DNA from: Thelonectria olida
Taxonomy: Eukaryota; Ascomycota; Sordariomycetes; Hypocreales; Nectriaceae
Reading direction: 5' to 3'
DNA: 64,000 nucleotides
Assembly (NCBI GenBank): GCA_020736575.1
Contig: JAGPYM010000018.1
Coordinates: forward strand, 124,001 to 188,000
The notes below the pieces were generated by a model. It was not told where the DNA came from. It searched no databases and saw nothing but the letters and a program-made list of their open reading frames with translations. Shown here piece after piece: positions 32,607-44,916 of the stretch. Each line of letters starts with the position of its first letter. Position 1 is the stretch's first letter. A program made the position numbers and the translations under genes.

Positions 32607-33597
32607 GATGGTGACGTGTCCCAGGCTGGAGGACTTGCCGGAACAGCTTTCGAAGGAGGAGTAAATCTAAGCGCGTGGACGGTGAGATAAAGAGAATCTT
32701 TTTGGAGAACTGGAAATTCCAAGACTGATAGAAAATGGATGGTGTCTATCCAGGTGGGCGTCGTCATTGATACTGTTTTAGTGCGGCTGAACATTTGAAA
32801 CTTGACAGGAAGTTTTTGACGGGGTGATTGTAACATAATGAAATATAGGGATATTGCAAGGTTTACGTGTAGTGCTGAAACGTCATAAAGTCATTGTCAT
32901 TGCTGTTTAAGATAAAAGGATGCACCACGTTAGCTTCTATTTCCAGATATTCCTAGAGACTCTCTCTAGGTAGAGAGTTAATCAGATCGCTATCTTCTTC
33001 CTTACTCCTAACCTCAACAAAAACACATGTGTTACCGTTTGGGGATATGGTATATGGGATTAACTGAGGCATTCCTTCACGTCCTCGTAGGTAAGGCCCT
33101 GAGGACTACCCAACTCAAGGGTTCTCAGGACTGAAATTGAAGGGCCAGGAACCAGGACACACTTGGGCAATAACGACTAGTTACCAGTGATGGTGTCCCA
33201 CAACCGCCAGTAAATTAACTCTCAGGCCATGCTTTATATCTTTCGTTCCCAGGACGTAGCCATCCATGCCAATTAATCTGATGAGTTCAGCACAGCGCAT
33301 GCTATGTCTTCTTTATCACTGTCTTGAAGGATAGTATGTAGGTAATGGCTCGTTCTAGAATGAAAGCGTCATTTCCTGTGTCTGGTTGCATATGGTCTCA
33401 CCGATCTCAACCTCTTCAGCCTCGATAGAGCATAGGGTGGCGCCAGTTCTCATTCTATTAAAGCAGAAATGGGGTGTTTCAATATTCAATTGGTATAGTT
33501 ATGATAGAAAAGACAAAACTCCGCCAATGCATCTAACCTAAATCCTAACCTCAATCCTAACCTATCCTCATAAAGTAACTGCCGAGCCAACCTCTCC
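32607..33597. other. Intergenic between convergent genes
   Basis: About 1 kb that looks non-coding. A short 12-bp tandem repeat lies at its right end (separate entry), and a related CCTAACCTCAA occurs alone near 33006. Confidence 0.5.
33533..33569. repeat. 12-bp tandem repeat, three units
   Basis: Units CTAACCTAAATC (33533), CTAACCTCAATC (33545) and an imperfect CTAACCTATCCTC (33557) run head to tail just beyond the stop of the next gene, probably inside its 3' UTR. Confidence 0.7.
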
Positions 33598-34196
33598 TCA
33601 ACACCATGACGGAGGTGTCTGCCAATGCCGTAGCATCTGATCAACAGCCAGATTCCACTCATACTCAAAACAAGCAGCCAGTTGTTGCACATCCTCCTCC
33701 GTCGGCACTGTTGTACCCCACATCTCCTGCTTTGACGCCTCGACGGCTGCATACGCAGGTATCAATCCATCGTCTCGCATCTTCATGAGACACAGCCAAG
33801 CCATGTTCCAGCTGCGGTTGCTATTCGGGTCTCCCCTCACGCGTGCATGGGCGTCGTGGACAATGTCCGCGCTGATGGGATAGTTGCCGGTGAATCCTCG
33901 CAACTCTATCAATAGTTGGTTTGAAGCGACGTAGTATACCCAGGCCGTCGTCATGGGTTCTTGGAACGCCCTTGCTTCGGCTTCGTCTTCGCAGGATGCT
34001 GCTATGCGTTCTATGCGGCAGAGTTCGGTGAGGGTGTTGACGCTATGGTTGTTCAAAGACTTGATGAGCGACTTGAGTGACGTCTGGCAAACCATCTTAG
34101 CTGTTGTCTAGTCGACATGTATCAGGTTGGTGGAAGAGGTGTACTTACTCGGCGTCCTGACTTGGAGGAACTGCCTCCAGAACGACGGGAAGACAT
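33598..34196 (-). CDS. Uncharacterised small protein
   Basis: Two exons on the minus strand (34149-34196 and 33598-34095) over a 53-nt intron (GTAAGT donor, AAG acceptor) give 181 residues. Exon 1 encodes a Ser/Arg-rich 16-residue start (SSRRSGGSSSKSGRR). The remainder looks all-helical and soluble, with no signal peptide or membrane segment and many Trp residues in the C-terminal half. If exon 1 is wrong, the ATG at 34095 gives a 165-residue protein. I recognise no domain. Confidence 0.6.
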
Positions 34197-36733
34197 TGTC
34201 AGCTGGTCAAGGAGAAAGGTGATGTGTGATATATAGTTGATGCTTTTCCAAAGTGTTGGTCGCAATTGCCCTGTGGTTTGGTGCTCCAGTGATGCTTCAT
34301 GAGAAGTGTTGATGGGTATTTGAACAGCCTTTTGGTGGAGGCATCCATCGCCCCCAATATTGCTTTGGGCAAGGAGTCAGATGGCCACCGTATGATGAGA
34401 AAACACCTGAATTGGGGGATATTTCTTTTGAGCAAATCAGGTTTCAGGAATAGTCCAAGATATCACAAGCCATACATAGACACCCTGCGAGGATGTTCAT
34501 ATGCTGAGCTGCCACCTAACTTCTCGCGGTAACGGCCGGGGACTTCCGCAATGGGCTATACCTAGCCGCAGGCACGCAGAAGTTTAATTTAAAAGGTCTC
34601 GTGTTGCAGCTGGAGTATTGGAAATAGATCTCGGGGGTCAGTTGAAGCCTGCTCTTTAGTTGAAAGCGGACGATGGAGTGTCTGTGATCACACCAACCTC
34701 CCGCGTTACTAGGACTCGATGTGAAGTCTTCGCGAGGAGTGGGTGTAAGTGGAGAGGCTTCAGGCAAAATGCCAAGGGTCATTCCATCCTTCTGGGGTCC
34801 GAGAAAATTCAGCCCTACACTTGGTGGAGAGGATGGTCGAGACTTTTCGATGGTTGGACGAGTTATAACTTGGACGCGGAGTATTATACTCGAAACAGGA
34901 TGATGCCCAGAGCTGACAGAAGGCATATGATATCACAATGGAGCTTCTAGTCAGTCAGATTCTTGTCTGTTGATCAGTATTCTCTACGACTTACTGGACA
35001 ATGACAACTTTTAAGTTTCACGGCCCCCTTTCGCCCCCTGAAGACTCAACAGAATCAGTAAGATATGTCTAGAATCAGCCCTGAGTCAACAGCAATTCCG
35101 CTCACGGGGGGGGGGAGCATAGTACGGCCCCCAAGAGCTAACACGGAACCACGGATTTCGAAAAATTAGTCCTGAATCCGTAGGACACACGACAGACGAC
35201 GGGTCCACGTCAGATTTTAGACGGCGAATAGGCGCGGCACATGGAGAGAAGACTTCGCGATCATGGCGGTTCCTGGACGGATGACACTTCCCCGACCCCA
35301 TATGCCCTTGCAAGGTCTCCGTTGCGACGAGGATCGGCGGAACAAAGGCCGCGATGCCGCCACGATATTGCCCGGGCTACTGGCCATGTGCCCTGGGTTG
35401 GGGTCCCGCGCGTTTGGAATCGTGTGTCGATTCGGGAATGGCGCTGTTCACTGCCCTGTCAGACGGGACTATATTCATACCATCAGGCGGGTATCTAGGC
35501 GCATAGCCGCATTGTGCATGTAAGTCATGGCCTGACCCGCGTGCATCCATTCCCACCGAGCTGGGACTATCGACCACACCGAGGGAGCTCCATTCCGCGG
35601 CCCCCATTGGAACTTTTCCTTGGTCAAATAGGGCTGGTGAGAACGATGCTAGGTTCTGTTATTGCCCGACAATCATGACGCCAAGGGGAAACAAGACTCG
35701 AACGACATTTCCTTCAGTTGATGGCAAAAGGGCGATCCACAGAGCACGACCCCACGACCGCCGCGCCTCAGCCTTAGCGGCCGCCTACATGGGTTTCCCA
35801 TGCTTATATCAGCACACAGTAAATAGGGACATGGCGGTGGCCCTCAGCCTCTCTGTTCTTTCTATTCTGACCTCATGGGAAGAGAAAGATCCGGGCAGGT
35901 CGGCGTGGCGAATCCTACCGGAAAGGTCACGATTGTCGGTTGGTCGTGCCACCAGAGGAGTGTTAAATAAAAACCTGCATCGTGGCGGTGTTGCAAGCTT
36001 GTTTATTTATTTCATCCGAGCTTTGCGAGAAAAGAAGCAGCCCACTGCGACTGTGATCCAACAGCTTCTTGAACCCGACAAGTGTTTGCGGAGATATGCA
36101 ATAGCCAAGACGCAGGGCAGAGTCACGATGCAACGGTGAAAGATGATGGGTTGCATCGCTTCCCTCGACTTGCCTAAACTAACTAATGAAGAGCAAAAGA
36201 TCATTCTCATTCGAAATCCGTCATTATCTCAATGCCAATTGAGGCGGTGGACTTGCGCTGTGCGTGGCGTCACCATTTCCGAATTCCCCGTCCCTCCCGG
36301 ATGGTCGCTCGGGTTATTCGGACCGCCCAGGTATTTACGTAGCAAGCGAGGGCTCAGACCGAAACTGCACAAACTGTATAAAAAACCGCTCATGATTGCT
36401 TTTGAACAAGTGACACGATCTGCTTAAAAGGGCCAACTGCCGCTTCCCGGCATCCTCGTGCTCGTGACAACGCATGTGTGACAGAACAAACCTGGAATAG
36501 GTAGGCAAAGAGAATCGATCTGCCTCGCAATAAATAAACACCAAGGACGTGCCTAATAATAATCTCGAAACACTGCCTAACTATGCCTAGCTAGCAATTG
36601 CCGGGGCCATCCCATCAGCGGTCGTTTGTCGCGCATCGAACTCGTTCGTACTGCATTCCTACATGCGGGGGATGCAAGTGTCGTACAAAAATGCAACTAC
36701 AACGAACCTATTAATACACGATCCTACGCAGTC
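34197..36733. other. Gene-poor stretch of 2.5 kb
   Basis: The longest gene-free stretch in the window. The best open frame (35675-36139, plus) has no recognisable protein features. A run of ten G lies at 35106-35115. I see no terminal repeats, transposase-like frame or strong A+T bias. Confidence 0.45.
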
Positions 36734-39580
36734 CTACCAGGATCCTTTGATCCTCAAGTCCCTCGAGCTCTCTCCGACCGCAAATTGATACTCCCCGTCC
36801 ACCAGCATCGCCCAGTTCTGTTGCTCCACGTCCCAGTAACTCAAGTCCCTCCTCGTCAGATTGAACTCGACAGTCTTCCTCTCTCCCTTCTTCAAGAACG
36901 GCTTCTCGAACCCTCGGAGCACCCGCACAGGAAACTCAATGTCGCTCGACGCCTTGGGGTAGGAGAGATACAGCTGCGGCACAGCCTTGCCATCCATCGA
37001 TCCCGTGTTGGAGATGACGACTGAAACGCTAACGTACGTTTCCCAGAGATCGGGGTTGCCTCCCTCGTCACCACCCGCTCCTGACAGCGGCTGTTCCACG
37101 TCGTAGCCGTCGGGGTACGGGTACTTTCCCTCTCCGACATCCTTGGGGGAATCGATGTAAGGGTAAATAAACTTCTCCAGCTTGCGAAGGTTGCTGGGGA
37201 ACAGCGCCTCCTTCACATCAGGAATGGTCGTCTTAAACTGAGGCGGCTTCGCACCAGCCTCGGGTCGCTTGGCCGGGAGTGCTGACTTCTGCTTCCGTGG
37301 AGTCACCTCAAGATCTTTGTATTCGAACTTTGTGTACGAAAGTCCAAAGCCAAACTCGAACCGTGGTTCGATCCCGTGCTTGTCAAAGTGTCGGTAGTCG
37401 ATGAACAATCCTTCGTCAAAGTTCTGCTGAGGCACAACACCGTTTGGCAGATACATGACTTGCCCACCCTTGCCATACTGCTCAAGAGACTTTCCGATCG
37501 TGTACGGCAACTTGCCGCTGGGGTTCTCGTCTCCGAAAATGATGCTTGTGATGGCGTTGCCGCTTTCTTGCCCTGGGAGATTGGCTGCTAGTACAGCTTT
37601 AATTCCAGCATGCTCAATCCACTTGTCCATGACAACAGGTCCAACAGCATGAACGATCACCACTGTGGAACCTGATCCGCCACCGCAGCTGTTCGCGACC
37701 TTGAGAACAAGCTCCTCGCCGCCTTTCTGCAAGAAGAGATCGTTGCGATCACCCCGAATCCCTCCCGAAGCTATGTATCCCTCGCCTGCGTCCGAGTTGG
37801 CGAAAACCAGGCAGATGTCTTGCTCTTCCAACTTGAGGTGCTTCATGACCCGCAAATTGTTCGAGAGATACTCCGTGACTTGTACTTTGTTGTCATCGAA
37901 GCCTTTTCGTAACGCCTCTACGGGCGTGATGAGGTACGGGAAATTGACAGCACCGCTGCCCCATCCAGAACCTAAGGTGCCCTGGTTACAGCCGCGATCA
38001 TCGCAATGGTTGGGACCTTGACCAGGACCAGCATCCTCACCGTAAATCCCCACGCGAACTTTTCCCTCTCTCTTGAACTCTTTGGGAGTGCTGGTAGTAC
38101 CTTGACGACTCAATGGCAGGATTCCCTCGTTCTTGAGCAGCACAGTTCCTTCAATAGCAACCTGGCGAGCGATGGTCGAGTGGTTGCTCTGGACGTTAAC
38201 AAATTTGTTCACCTCAACCTTCTCCTGTGGCGTAGAACTTCCTGGAGCATTGACACCCATCTTATCCTTGCTGAAAGACGAGAAGTTAGGCCCTTTCCGA
38301 TCAAATGATTCGATATCATCTTGCCCAAGCTGATACCACGCGGCGACAACGCGGACAACCATGTCGTTTAGGCGATCAACCGGCAAAGACCCGTTCAGGA
38401 CAGCTGCACTCAGGCGGGAGCCCCAAAGAGAGTCTCCGTCTTGCCACTTCAGGCCATCACCCGGCATAGACATGTCCAGTCCGGCCAAGGCACTTGCGAC
38501 GCCAGACCTTTGGGCCAGCCAATCCGACATGACAAACCCCTGGAATCCCATCTCATCTTTGAGGATGCCGTTGAGCAACTTGGAGTTGCCGCAAGCATAT
38601 GAGTTGTTGACCATGTTGTAAGAACACATGACGCTAGCCACGCCAGCCTTGACGGCATCGGCAAATGGCCAGGCATACAGTTCGTGCAAGGTGCGATCAT
38701 CGATATTCGACGACATGGAATTGGGTAGAGCCCATTCCCAAGACTGACGGAAGTGCTCCTGTTCATTGCCCACAAAATGCTTGATTGTAGCCATGACACC
38801 CTGGTCTTGGATACCTTTGACGGTTTGAGAGCCAGCAATGCCCTGAAGATACGGGTCCGGACCGAAGCCTTCCCAATTGCGACCGCCGGCAGGCATCCGG
38901 CCAAGGGCTCCGACACAAGGCCCCAAGAGGATGTTGATGCCCTTTCCCTTGGCTTCAAGTCCATGGGCCTTGCCGCGCTCATACATCAGTTCCTTGTTCC
39001 AAGTAGCTCCGACGGTGATCCCAGCCGGAAATGCTGTGGCATTGTCGGCAAATCGTAGGCCCAAAGGGCCATCTTGCAAAGCAAGGCCAGGGAAGCCAAC
39101 GCTGCTGGCTGGGCCCGTGTTGCCAACTGCCAGGCCCATGCTCCATCCCGTCCCTGTGGTTATGTTCACCTTATCAGCGAGGGTCATCCGGGCGACAAGC
39201 TCCGAAGCTTTCTCATAGCTCTCTGCCCAGGACTTGGCGGTTCCTCCCTTGGGACTCGGATACCACGGAGGCGACAAAGCATCATCTGGCGCAGCCCAGA
39301 TCTTATTCCAAGCAAGGCCAGCGATGGCTGTGATGAGAGCCCAAACAATGATAATGACGGCAAAGATGGTCAAACAACATCGTTTATTGGCCGAGCGACA
39401 AAGTCGGCAAAGTCCAAACAATGGGGTTTTTCGTTCCCTTGGTTTCGTTGATGGTTCATAGAGAGGATCTCTGTCAAGAAATTCGGTTGCATCGAGGTCT
39501 GAGAACTCATCAGAGTCGAAACTCGCATCACGAGATGGTCTCTCAGACGCCTTGAGAAGGCCTTCTGCACTCGGATCCAT
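36734..39580 (-). CDS. GH3 beta-glucosidase, type II membrane form
   Basis: A 948-residue intronless GH3 enzyme that releases glucose from beta-glucosides. An acidic cytosolic tail precedes one membrane helix at about 69-91 (IFAVIIIVWALITAIAGL), so the enzyme should face outside or the secretory lumen. GH3 landmarks follow: LQDGPLGLRF, KHFVGNEQE (about 267), and FVMSDW with the nucleophile Asp near 353. The C-terminal domain contains VLLKNEGILPLS, and a fibronectin-III-like region (YVSVSVVISNTGSMDGKAVPQLYL) closes the protein. This is the arrangement of Aspergillus bglE-like membrane beta-glucosidases. A Met 34 codons upstream (39682) is possible but adds no known feature. It is divergent from MRP2. 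Confidence 0.93.
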   Translation of the reverse strand: MDPSAEGLLKASERPSRDASFDSDEFSDLDATEFLDRDPLYEPSTKPRERKTPLFGLCRLCRSANKRCCLTIFAVIIIVWALITAIAGLAWNKIWAAPDDALSPPWYPSPKGGTAKSWAESYEKASELVARMTLADKVNITTGTGWSMGLAVGNTGPASSVGFPGLALQDGPLGLRFADNATAFPAGITVGATWNKELMYERGKAHGLEAKGKGINILLGPCVGALGRMPAGGRNWEGFGPDPYLQGIAGSQTVKGIQDQGVMATIKHFVGNEQEHFRQSWEWALPNSMSSNIDDRTLHELYAWPFADAVKAGVASVMCSYNMVNNSYACGNSKLLNGILKDEMGFQGFVMSDWLAQRSGVASALAGLDMSMPGDGLKWQDGDSLWGSRLSAAVLNGSLPVDRLNDMVVRVVAAWYQLGQDDIESFDRKGPNFSSFSKDKMGVNAPGSSTPQEKVEVNKFVNVQSNHSTIARQVAIEGTVLLKNEGILPLSRQGTTSTPKEFKREGKVRVGIYGEDAGPGQGPNHCDDRGCNQGTLGSGWGSGAVNFPYLITPVEALRKGFDDNKVQVTEYLSNNLRVMKHLKLEEQDICLVFANSDAGEGYIASGGIRGDRNDLFLQKGGEELVLKVANSCGGGSGSTVVIVHAVGPVVMDKWIEHAGIKAVLAANLPGQESGNAITSIIFGDENPSGKLPYTIGKSLEQYGKGGQVMYLPNGVVPQQNFDEGLFIDYRHFDKHGIEPRFEFGFGLSYTKFEYKDLEVTPRKQKSALPAKRPEAGAKPPQFKTTIPDVKEALFPSNLRKLEKFIYPYIDSPKDVGEGKYPYPDGYDVEQPLSGAGGDEGGNPDLWETYVSVSVVISNTGSMDGKAVPQLYLSYPKASSDIEFPVRVLRGFEKPFLKKGERKTVEFNLTRRDLSYWDVEQQNWAMLVDGEYQFAVGESSRDLRIKGSW

Positions 39581-40269
39581 GGTTACATGTATTTGGTGGA
39601 GTTCGCGATGAGACAAGGGCGGCAGCGACGAGAAGAAAGAGCGCACAAGGCTAGTCTGGTAAGCCGAGGCAGATAGGTGCAATTGCTGTCATGACAAGTT
39701 AAAGGAGGGGATCGAGATAAACTCAGGAGATAAAGCCAACCAACTCAGGCGATTCTCGTCAAGATGAACATCGGATTGGATCTAATCCGCCGCCGTGGAA
39801 CTCACAGCGACGCACGGAGTAACCTACGTCCCCCTGGAAGATCTGGACGAATACGGCGCAGTGGGGCTATCATCCTGCTGCGTCAGAGCTCCAGCCCACT
39901 GCAATCGGTCGCAGCGAGTTCGTTGGGCGGCATGCCCTCCATGTTGTCGTTCTGATTCGATACCTGTGAAAAAGGAAAAGCGCCAAAGAAGGTCACTCAT
40001 TGAGATGTAGCCTAGTTTTTCCGAAAAAAGGTGAAAATACACCCAACTCCTTAATGGAAGGTATTGCTACTCACAACTTCAATCGCATCAAGAGCATCTA
40101 CGATGTAGGCACCTGTAAAGTGGGGGGCTCAGTGGCTTAATGTGGCTAGTCGTGACCGTAATCCCAGCGGCAATTCCTCGGCAAATCCGCCCACCTCACG
40201 ATCTGAAGATTCTCTGAGCCGCAATCCATTCCGCCAGCATCGTCGTCATCCGAGCCCCAATTGCCCAAC
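39581..40269. promoter_or_regulatory. Divergent promoter region of GH3 and MRP2 genes
   Basis: 690 bp with no gene. No CreA cluster comparable to the other glycosidase promoters was noticed. Confidence 0.45.
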
Positions 40270-40824
40270 ATGTCGATGTTCCGCGCGAAGAAGCTCGACC
40301 TGGGCTGCTTTGTCAACGTCCGCACCCTGCGCGACCACACGAAGCGCAAGGTTTTCGAAGCCAACGAAACTGAGAGGTGCGCAACCCATTTCCCAATCCA
40401 ACCGAAAGATCTGGCCATGCCACGAGCAGCGACAGCAATGCGTCCTATCGATCTCACTGTGAAAGCCTGGTGCTTGGTCAACTCTTCGGGCCCATGTTTG
40501 TCCAATTGGCTTCGGCATTCTAACTTCTGATCCTAGGCAAGCTCTTCGATACATCATCCGCAACACTTCCTTCCCTCCTCGAGTCCGCGCCGAAGCCCAG
40601 CTCCAGCTCACCCAGATGCACTGCTACACCCGCCCTACCCAGATCCGGAATCGATGCATAATGGGCGGTAAGGGTCGCGGTATCTTGAGCGACTTCAAAT
40701 TGACGAGAGTAAGCCAACCTCAATCCAAGCATCAAGACGACTCCGATTCTAACAGCTTTAGTTCAACTTCCGTATGGAGGCCATGGCCGGAAACATTCCT
40801 GGCGTGAAAAGAGCCAGCTGGTAA
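40270..40824 (+). CDS. mrp2: Mitochondrial ribosomal protein uS14m (MRP2)
   Basis: Three exons (40270-40376, 40537-40708, 40762-40824) give 113 residues. The protein is a full-length match in character to fungal MRP2. It starts MSMFRAKKLDLG, has NRCIMGGKGRG and ends GNIPGVKRASW, all hallmarks of bacterial-type S14. It belongs to the head of the small mitoribosomal subunit. The first intron is 160 nt with a CTAAC branch point, long for this window. The start is the ATG that gives the conserved N-terminus. Confidence 0.96.
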
Positions 40825-41432
40825 ATGCCACTTGAAAGGCCACGACTGGATGACGACGCAAGAGGAGAAATGTACGACTACATATTGGACAGCATGGGTG
40901 TTGGGATGGTGGTGGGCATTCCATACGGGCCATACACAACGGGAAATAGATGTTCAAATACGACTGTACAATACAATTTGAATACCCAGACCATCACACA
41001 CTGCCCAGGGGTTTGTGTCTGTGTTTCAGCCGTGACTTCCATTTGATACCTAATTGATGGCTTGGTAATGGGCGTACGGATTCGACTGAGACTCTGAGGA
41101 AACCCGAGACAAACAAGGAGTGTCCTCACAAAATGGTCTGACAACAGTATAATAAGCGCGTGGATTCTCTTGAATTCAATATCAATCAGCTATGTTCGAA
41201 TTCATGTTCTTTCAGCCTCTTGTTGGGCAGGGGTCGGCTCAGGTGTGAGCAAGTGGATATCGGGCAAGCGCCTAGGTACGACCCGATAAGCGATAAGGCA
41301 CCCTTAAACTGATTTTTGGCTGGTGGCTGGACAGTTCCAAAACATCAACTCGCCACCCCGCCAGCGTCAGCGCAACTTCACCCCTTCACCTTTACTCTTT
41401 TCAAAGCGCATTTTATAACCTAGTTGCCCATC
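40825..41432. other. Intergenic, promoter of cwc25
   Basis: 608 bp holding the MRP2 3' region and the cwc25 promoter. I see nothing further in it. Confidence 0.5.
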
Positions 41433-42764
41433 ATGGGAGGCGGCGATCTCAACTTGAAGAAGTCCTTTCATCCCGCGCTGCGACGAAACCAGAACGCGGT
41501 CTACGAAGAAGAACAAAAGGCACTCGCTGAGCGCAAACGAACCCAGCAGCGCATCAATGAAATCAAGGAGGAGCGCGCAAAGGAGGAGCTGCAGCGGCAG
41601 TTAGAGGCGGCCGGTGGAAAGAAACGCGTCGACCGCGTGGATTGGATGTACCAGGGCCCTACCGATGGCCAGACTGGTACCACAGAAGAGACCGAAGCCT
41701 ACTTGCTAGGCAAGCGACGAATCGACAACCTCATCAAGGGAACGGAGCACAAGAAGCTAGAGAAACAGGCTGGTCAAGAGAGTTTCATGGCCTTGCAGAA
41801 TGCCAATAGTGCCCGCGACACAGCCTCCAAGATTCGAGACGACCCGTTGCTTGCGATCAAACGACAAGAGCAGGCAGCATACGAGGCGATGATGAATAAT
41901 CCAACCAAGCGACGCCAACTCCTCGCATCGATGGGGGTTGACGATGACAAGGAAAAGGATAGATCAAAGCGGAAGGAAGAACGACATCGACGAAGACATC
42001 GCCACCACAGTCCCGGCTCGGACGAAAGACGTCACAAGCGAAGACGGTCATATTCACGATCGAGGAGCCCACGGAGACTGGACAGATCACGGGACGAGGA
42101 CAAATACAGACGGCGAGACGAATCATCCGAGCGTCGGTCGCGACGCAGACGAGACGATTCCGAGGATGAGAAGGAGCGCCAACCTCGTCGACGACACGAT
42201 GAGGACAGAGAGACTGAGCGAGGAGACAAATATCGGCGCCGAGATGACGAACGACGAAGGGATGGTGAACGAAGACAGGACAAGGATCGGCGAGAGGATG
42301 AGGATCGACGACGAAATGAGCCAGACTCTGAAGACGAGCGGTCTCGACGAAGACTCTCTGAGCCTCACAGTCGCCCCGATAATTCACGCAACGGATTCAA
42401 CAAATTCAATGGAGATTTTGGACGAGATTCACGGAGGAGCTACGGTGGTGATGCTCGCGATCGAGGCCATCATCTCAACGGAGGCCGCCATCGCTCTGAT
42501 GAGGGCGAGAAGGCAAAGGATGAAGAGCGACAACGCAAGCTGGCAGCCATGCAGTCAGCCGCTTCCAACCTGGATCAAGACCGAGAGAAGCGATTAGTTG
42601 CCCTCGAAGAGCGGGAACGATCACTAAGGGAGGCCGATGATAGGGCTCGAGAGCGTGGCGGAGACCGAGGTTTTGTCAATGGACTGCATAGGCAGGCAGG
42701 CAAGATGAACCTGGCGGACCGGATAGGCCGTGGACGACAAGGCTACCAGCGAGACGTCGAGTAG
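41433..42764 (+). CDS. cwc25: Pre-mRNA-splicing factor Cwc25
   Basis: A 443-residue intronless nuclear protein. The N-terminal Cir_N-type block [25 protein letters not shown], the coiled-coil [19 protein letters not shown] and [10 protein letters not shown] are diagnostic of Cwc25, a step-one factor that joins the spliceosome late and helps the branching reaction. The middle (about 180-310) is a highly charged Arg/Asp/Glu region with RS-like clusters ([12 protein letters not shown]). A second coiled coil ([19 protein letters not shown]) precedes the end. The first ATG gives the expected [11 protein letters not shown] start. The open reading frames on the other strand and frames are by-products of its low-complexity codons. 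Confidence 0.95.
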   Translation: MGGGDLNLKKSFHPALRRNQNAVYEEEQKALAERKRTQQRINEIKEERAKEELQRQLEAAGGKKRVDRVDWMYQGPTDGQTGTTEETEAYLLGKRRIDNLIKGTEHKKLEKQAGQESFMALQNANSARDTASKIRDDPLLAIKRQEQAAYEAMMNNPTKRRQLLASMGVDDDKEKDRSKRKEERHRRRHRHHSPGSDERRHKRRRSYSRSRSPRRLDRSRDEDKYRRRDESSERRSRRRRDDSEDEKERQPRRRHDEDRETERGDKYRRRDDERRRDGERRQDKDRREDEDRRRNEPDSEDERSRRRLSEPHSRPDNSRNGFNKFNGDFGRDSRRSYGGDARDRGHHLNGGRHRSDEGEKAKDEERQRKLAAMQSAASNLDQDREKRLVALEERERSLREADDRARERGGDRGFVNGLHRQAGKMNLADRIGRGRQGYQRDVE

Positions 42765-44916
42765 AGCCGGTCGCGAAACCGGCGGTGATGTGGTTCTCAT
42801 CTGGCGTATGATTTCACCGGTGCATGTTTGGTCTGATTGGGAGGAAAAGGTGATGAAGAGCATGAGGAGGGCGATGGCGAATTAGGTCTTAGGGAGCGGT
42901 ACCTACGATTGTACCATAGATTGAGCCAGTACTGCCTATAGGGCACTATCCAGCGACGATTGTCAAGCAAGGATAAAATAATTATACGAACAAGATACGA
43001 AGCCCAGCTATGTTTATCACTGGTGTGGTCTAATACGAAGCCGTATTGAGTGAGGACATGCAACAGTCGTGTGAAGGTGCACACCAACCAGGGCAAAGTA
43101 AACAAGTCCGTGGCGAAAGACGTGTGGTATCTTGATACTGTTACGAAGTATACAAACAGTGTGTTCGTCGATTTCTAACTTAGGTTAGCACGGCATCGAG
43201 ACAAATTGTAAGTTTCGGAGAGAAAAGAAGAAAAAAAAAAGGAAAATGGAAAAAGTTAGACCAAGCCACAGTCCACCAACCCCGTCACCCATCAACAACT
43301 GCCATCATCCTTGCCATTCCCGGCAAAAACAAACAATCGCTCCTTTGACTTTTTGAGCGAGTTGAGTTGTACAAATGTTTGAAGAGGTTCCAGACTTTGT
43401 CCATGACAAGTGGAGCGCCGAATTAGCGCATCCGCGAAAACGATCGAGGATCAGCTCAACGCCCGTGTCCCCGTGTCATTCATGGTTCCCATGTCCAGCC
43501 AAGCCCATGCCCATTGTTGCAAAGTGTGTTGATGTGAAAAGGATCTGAGCCTGAAGAGCCCGACACGATGGTGTGAAGGATTCATTGCACAGTGGAGAAG
43601 TAGCTTTTGCGGTTCCATTGAATTTATCCGATTCTTGTTGGTGTCACTGAAGAGATCTTGACACCCTCCGCGTCAGCAGCGAACTCTGAACTATCCCCAA
43701 CCGGTATCCACTTTATTGTTGGATGTGTGTAGATGGTGCCTGTGAGAGATAAAGATAGCAGCACAAGGTGCGACTTTTGCTGCAAGGCATGATGAGATGG
43801 AGGGTGGCCAAGTCATGCGCTGTAACTCCGGGTGGTAAGGACGGCACAGATTGACAGCATTGGGACGTCACCCTGCTAAGGACCCGAGGCATGGCGACCT
43901 GATACACGGAAGAAATAACCGGCTACGTGTTCTCACTGCAGACTCTATTCATTGAAAGCCTTTCATCTCTCACTGAAGTATGAATACCTAGGCAGGTATC
44001 TTGGGCAAGCAAAAGCGAATGACCTCGCGGCAACAATGGCGAAATAATGGAGTTTTACCGACGTGATGCCACTGGCCAATCGCATCCGGCCAATGGCTCC
44101 ATCATCATTCCTTGACAGGAAGGAGCCACCAAGCAAGCAAACAAGGCCGCTGTCGCTCGGAAGGTAGGTACCCGAGATGGCAAAGTTTACTGGACATACA
44201 GCGCTATTATTGACGGGAGAGTATTGATACCCGGCGGTTCAAAGTGCGAGGTGGAATACAGTTGGCCCAGCTAGGCTGAGTTGTCTTTTAAATCAACAGC
44301 CCTTGTCCCTGCTCCTTCCTCTCTCCGTCTGCGACTCCCTCTCCCATTTCCTCTCGGCTCGCACTCTGACTTCATCCTCAATCTCCCCCGGCGCCTCATT
44401 TCCCCAAATCCCTCCCACTCTCACAGACCCCTCCCCCTTGGCCTGTTAAACTATTATTTCGGCTCTATCTTATATTTTCTTGTCCTTGCTCGTGACTCGT
44501 GACTTCGAAATTACCCTCGCTTGGGCTCTGTCACTTTTGCGACTTTTGTCGATCCCGCGATCCTTCCGCTTCCACTCTCTCAACGCATTTCCGTCGCCAC
44601 TACAAAGAATCCAACCCTCCTTCTCTCCACGACGCTTCAACCGACGAGCGAGAACACCCCTCCTCGGTGACATCGACTCGCATACGATTGCGATTGCATC
44701 GCTGACAGCCCCCATTCCTCGTGTTTGAATCCGAACCCCGGCCGCATTCGTCCATCGTTCCGCTTTGCGCGCGCCACCATCAGCACTTCGTCATTCACCC
44801 ACTGTCACAAGCCTTACCACGAAGGAAGCCAAGCCATATTTTCCGTCGACAGCTGGCCGCCTCCCTCTCTTCTCATTCATCTCGAGCACCGTTACATTCC
44901 TCTCTATCCCGACACG
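42765..44916. other. Intergenic, 2.15 kb with the long rho3 leader
   Basis: The left part holds the cwc25 3' region and an A-run at 43231-43240. From about 44280 to the rho3 ATG the plus strand is strongly pyrimidine-rich, consistent with a long 5' leader. No gene is seen. Confidence 0.5.

Noticed and set aside
35675..36139. 154-codon open frame in the gene-poor stretch
   Set aside because: Composition is Arg/Ala-rich without domain pattern, there is no promoter or splice support, and nothing is recognisable.
42032..42597. Several long open frames overlapping cwc25 on both strands
   Set aside because: The Arg/Asp/Glu low-complexity codons of Cwc25 leave few stops in other frames; the Cwc25 frame is unmistakable.
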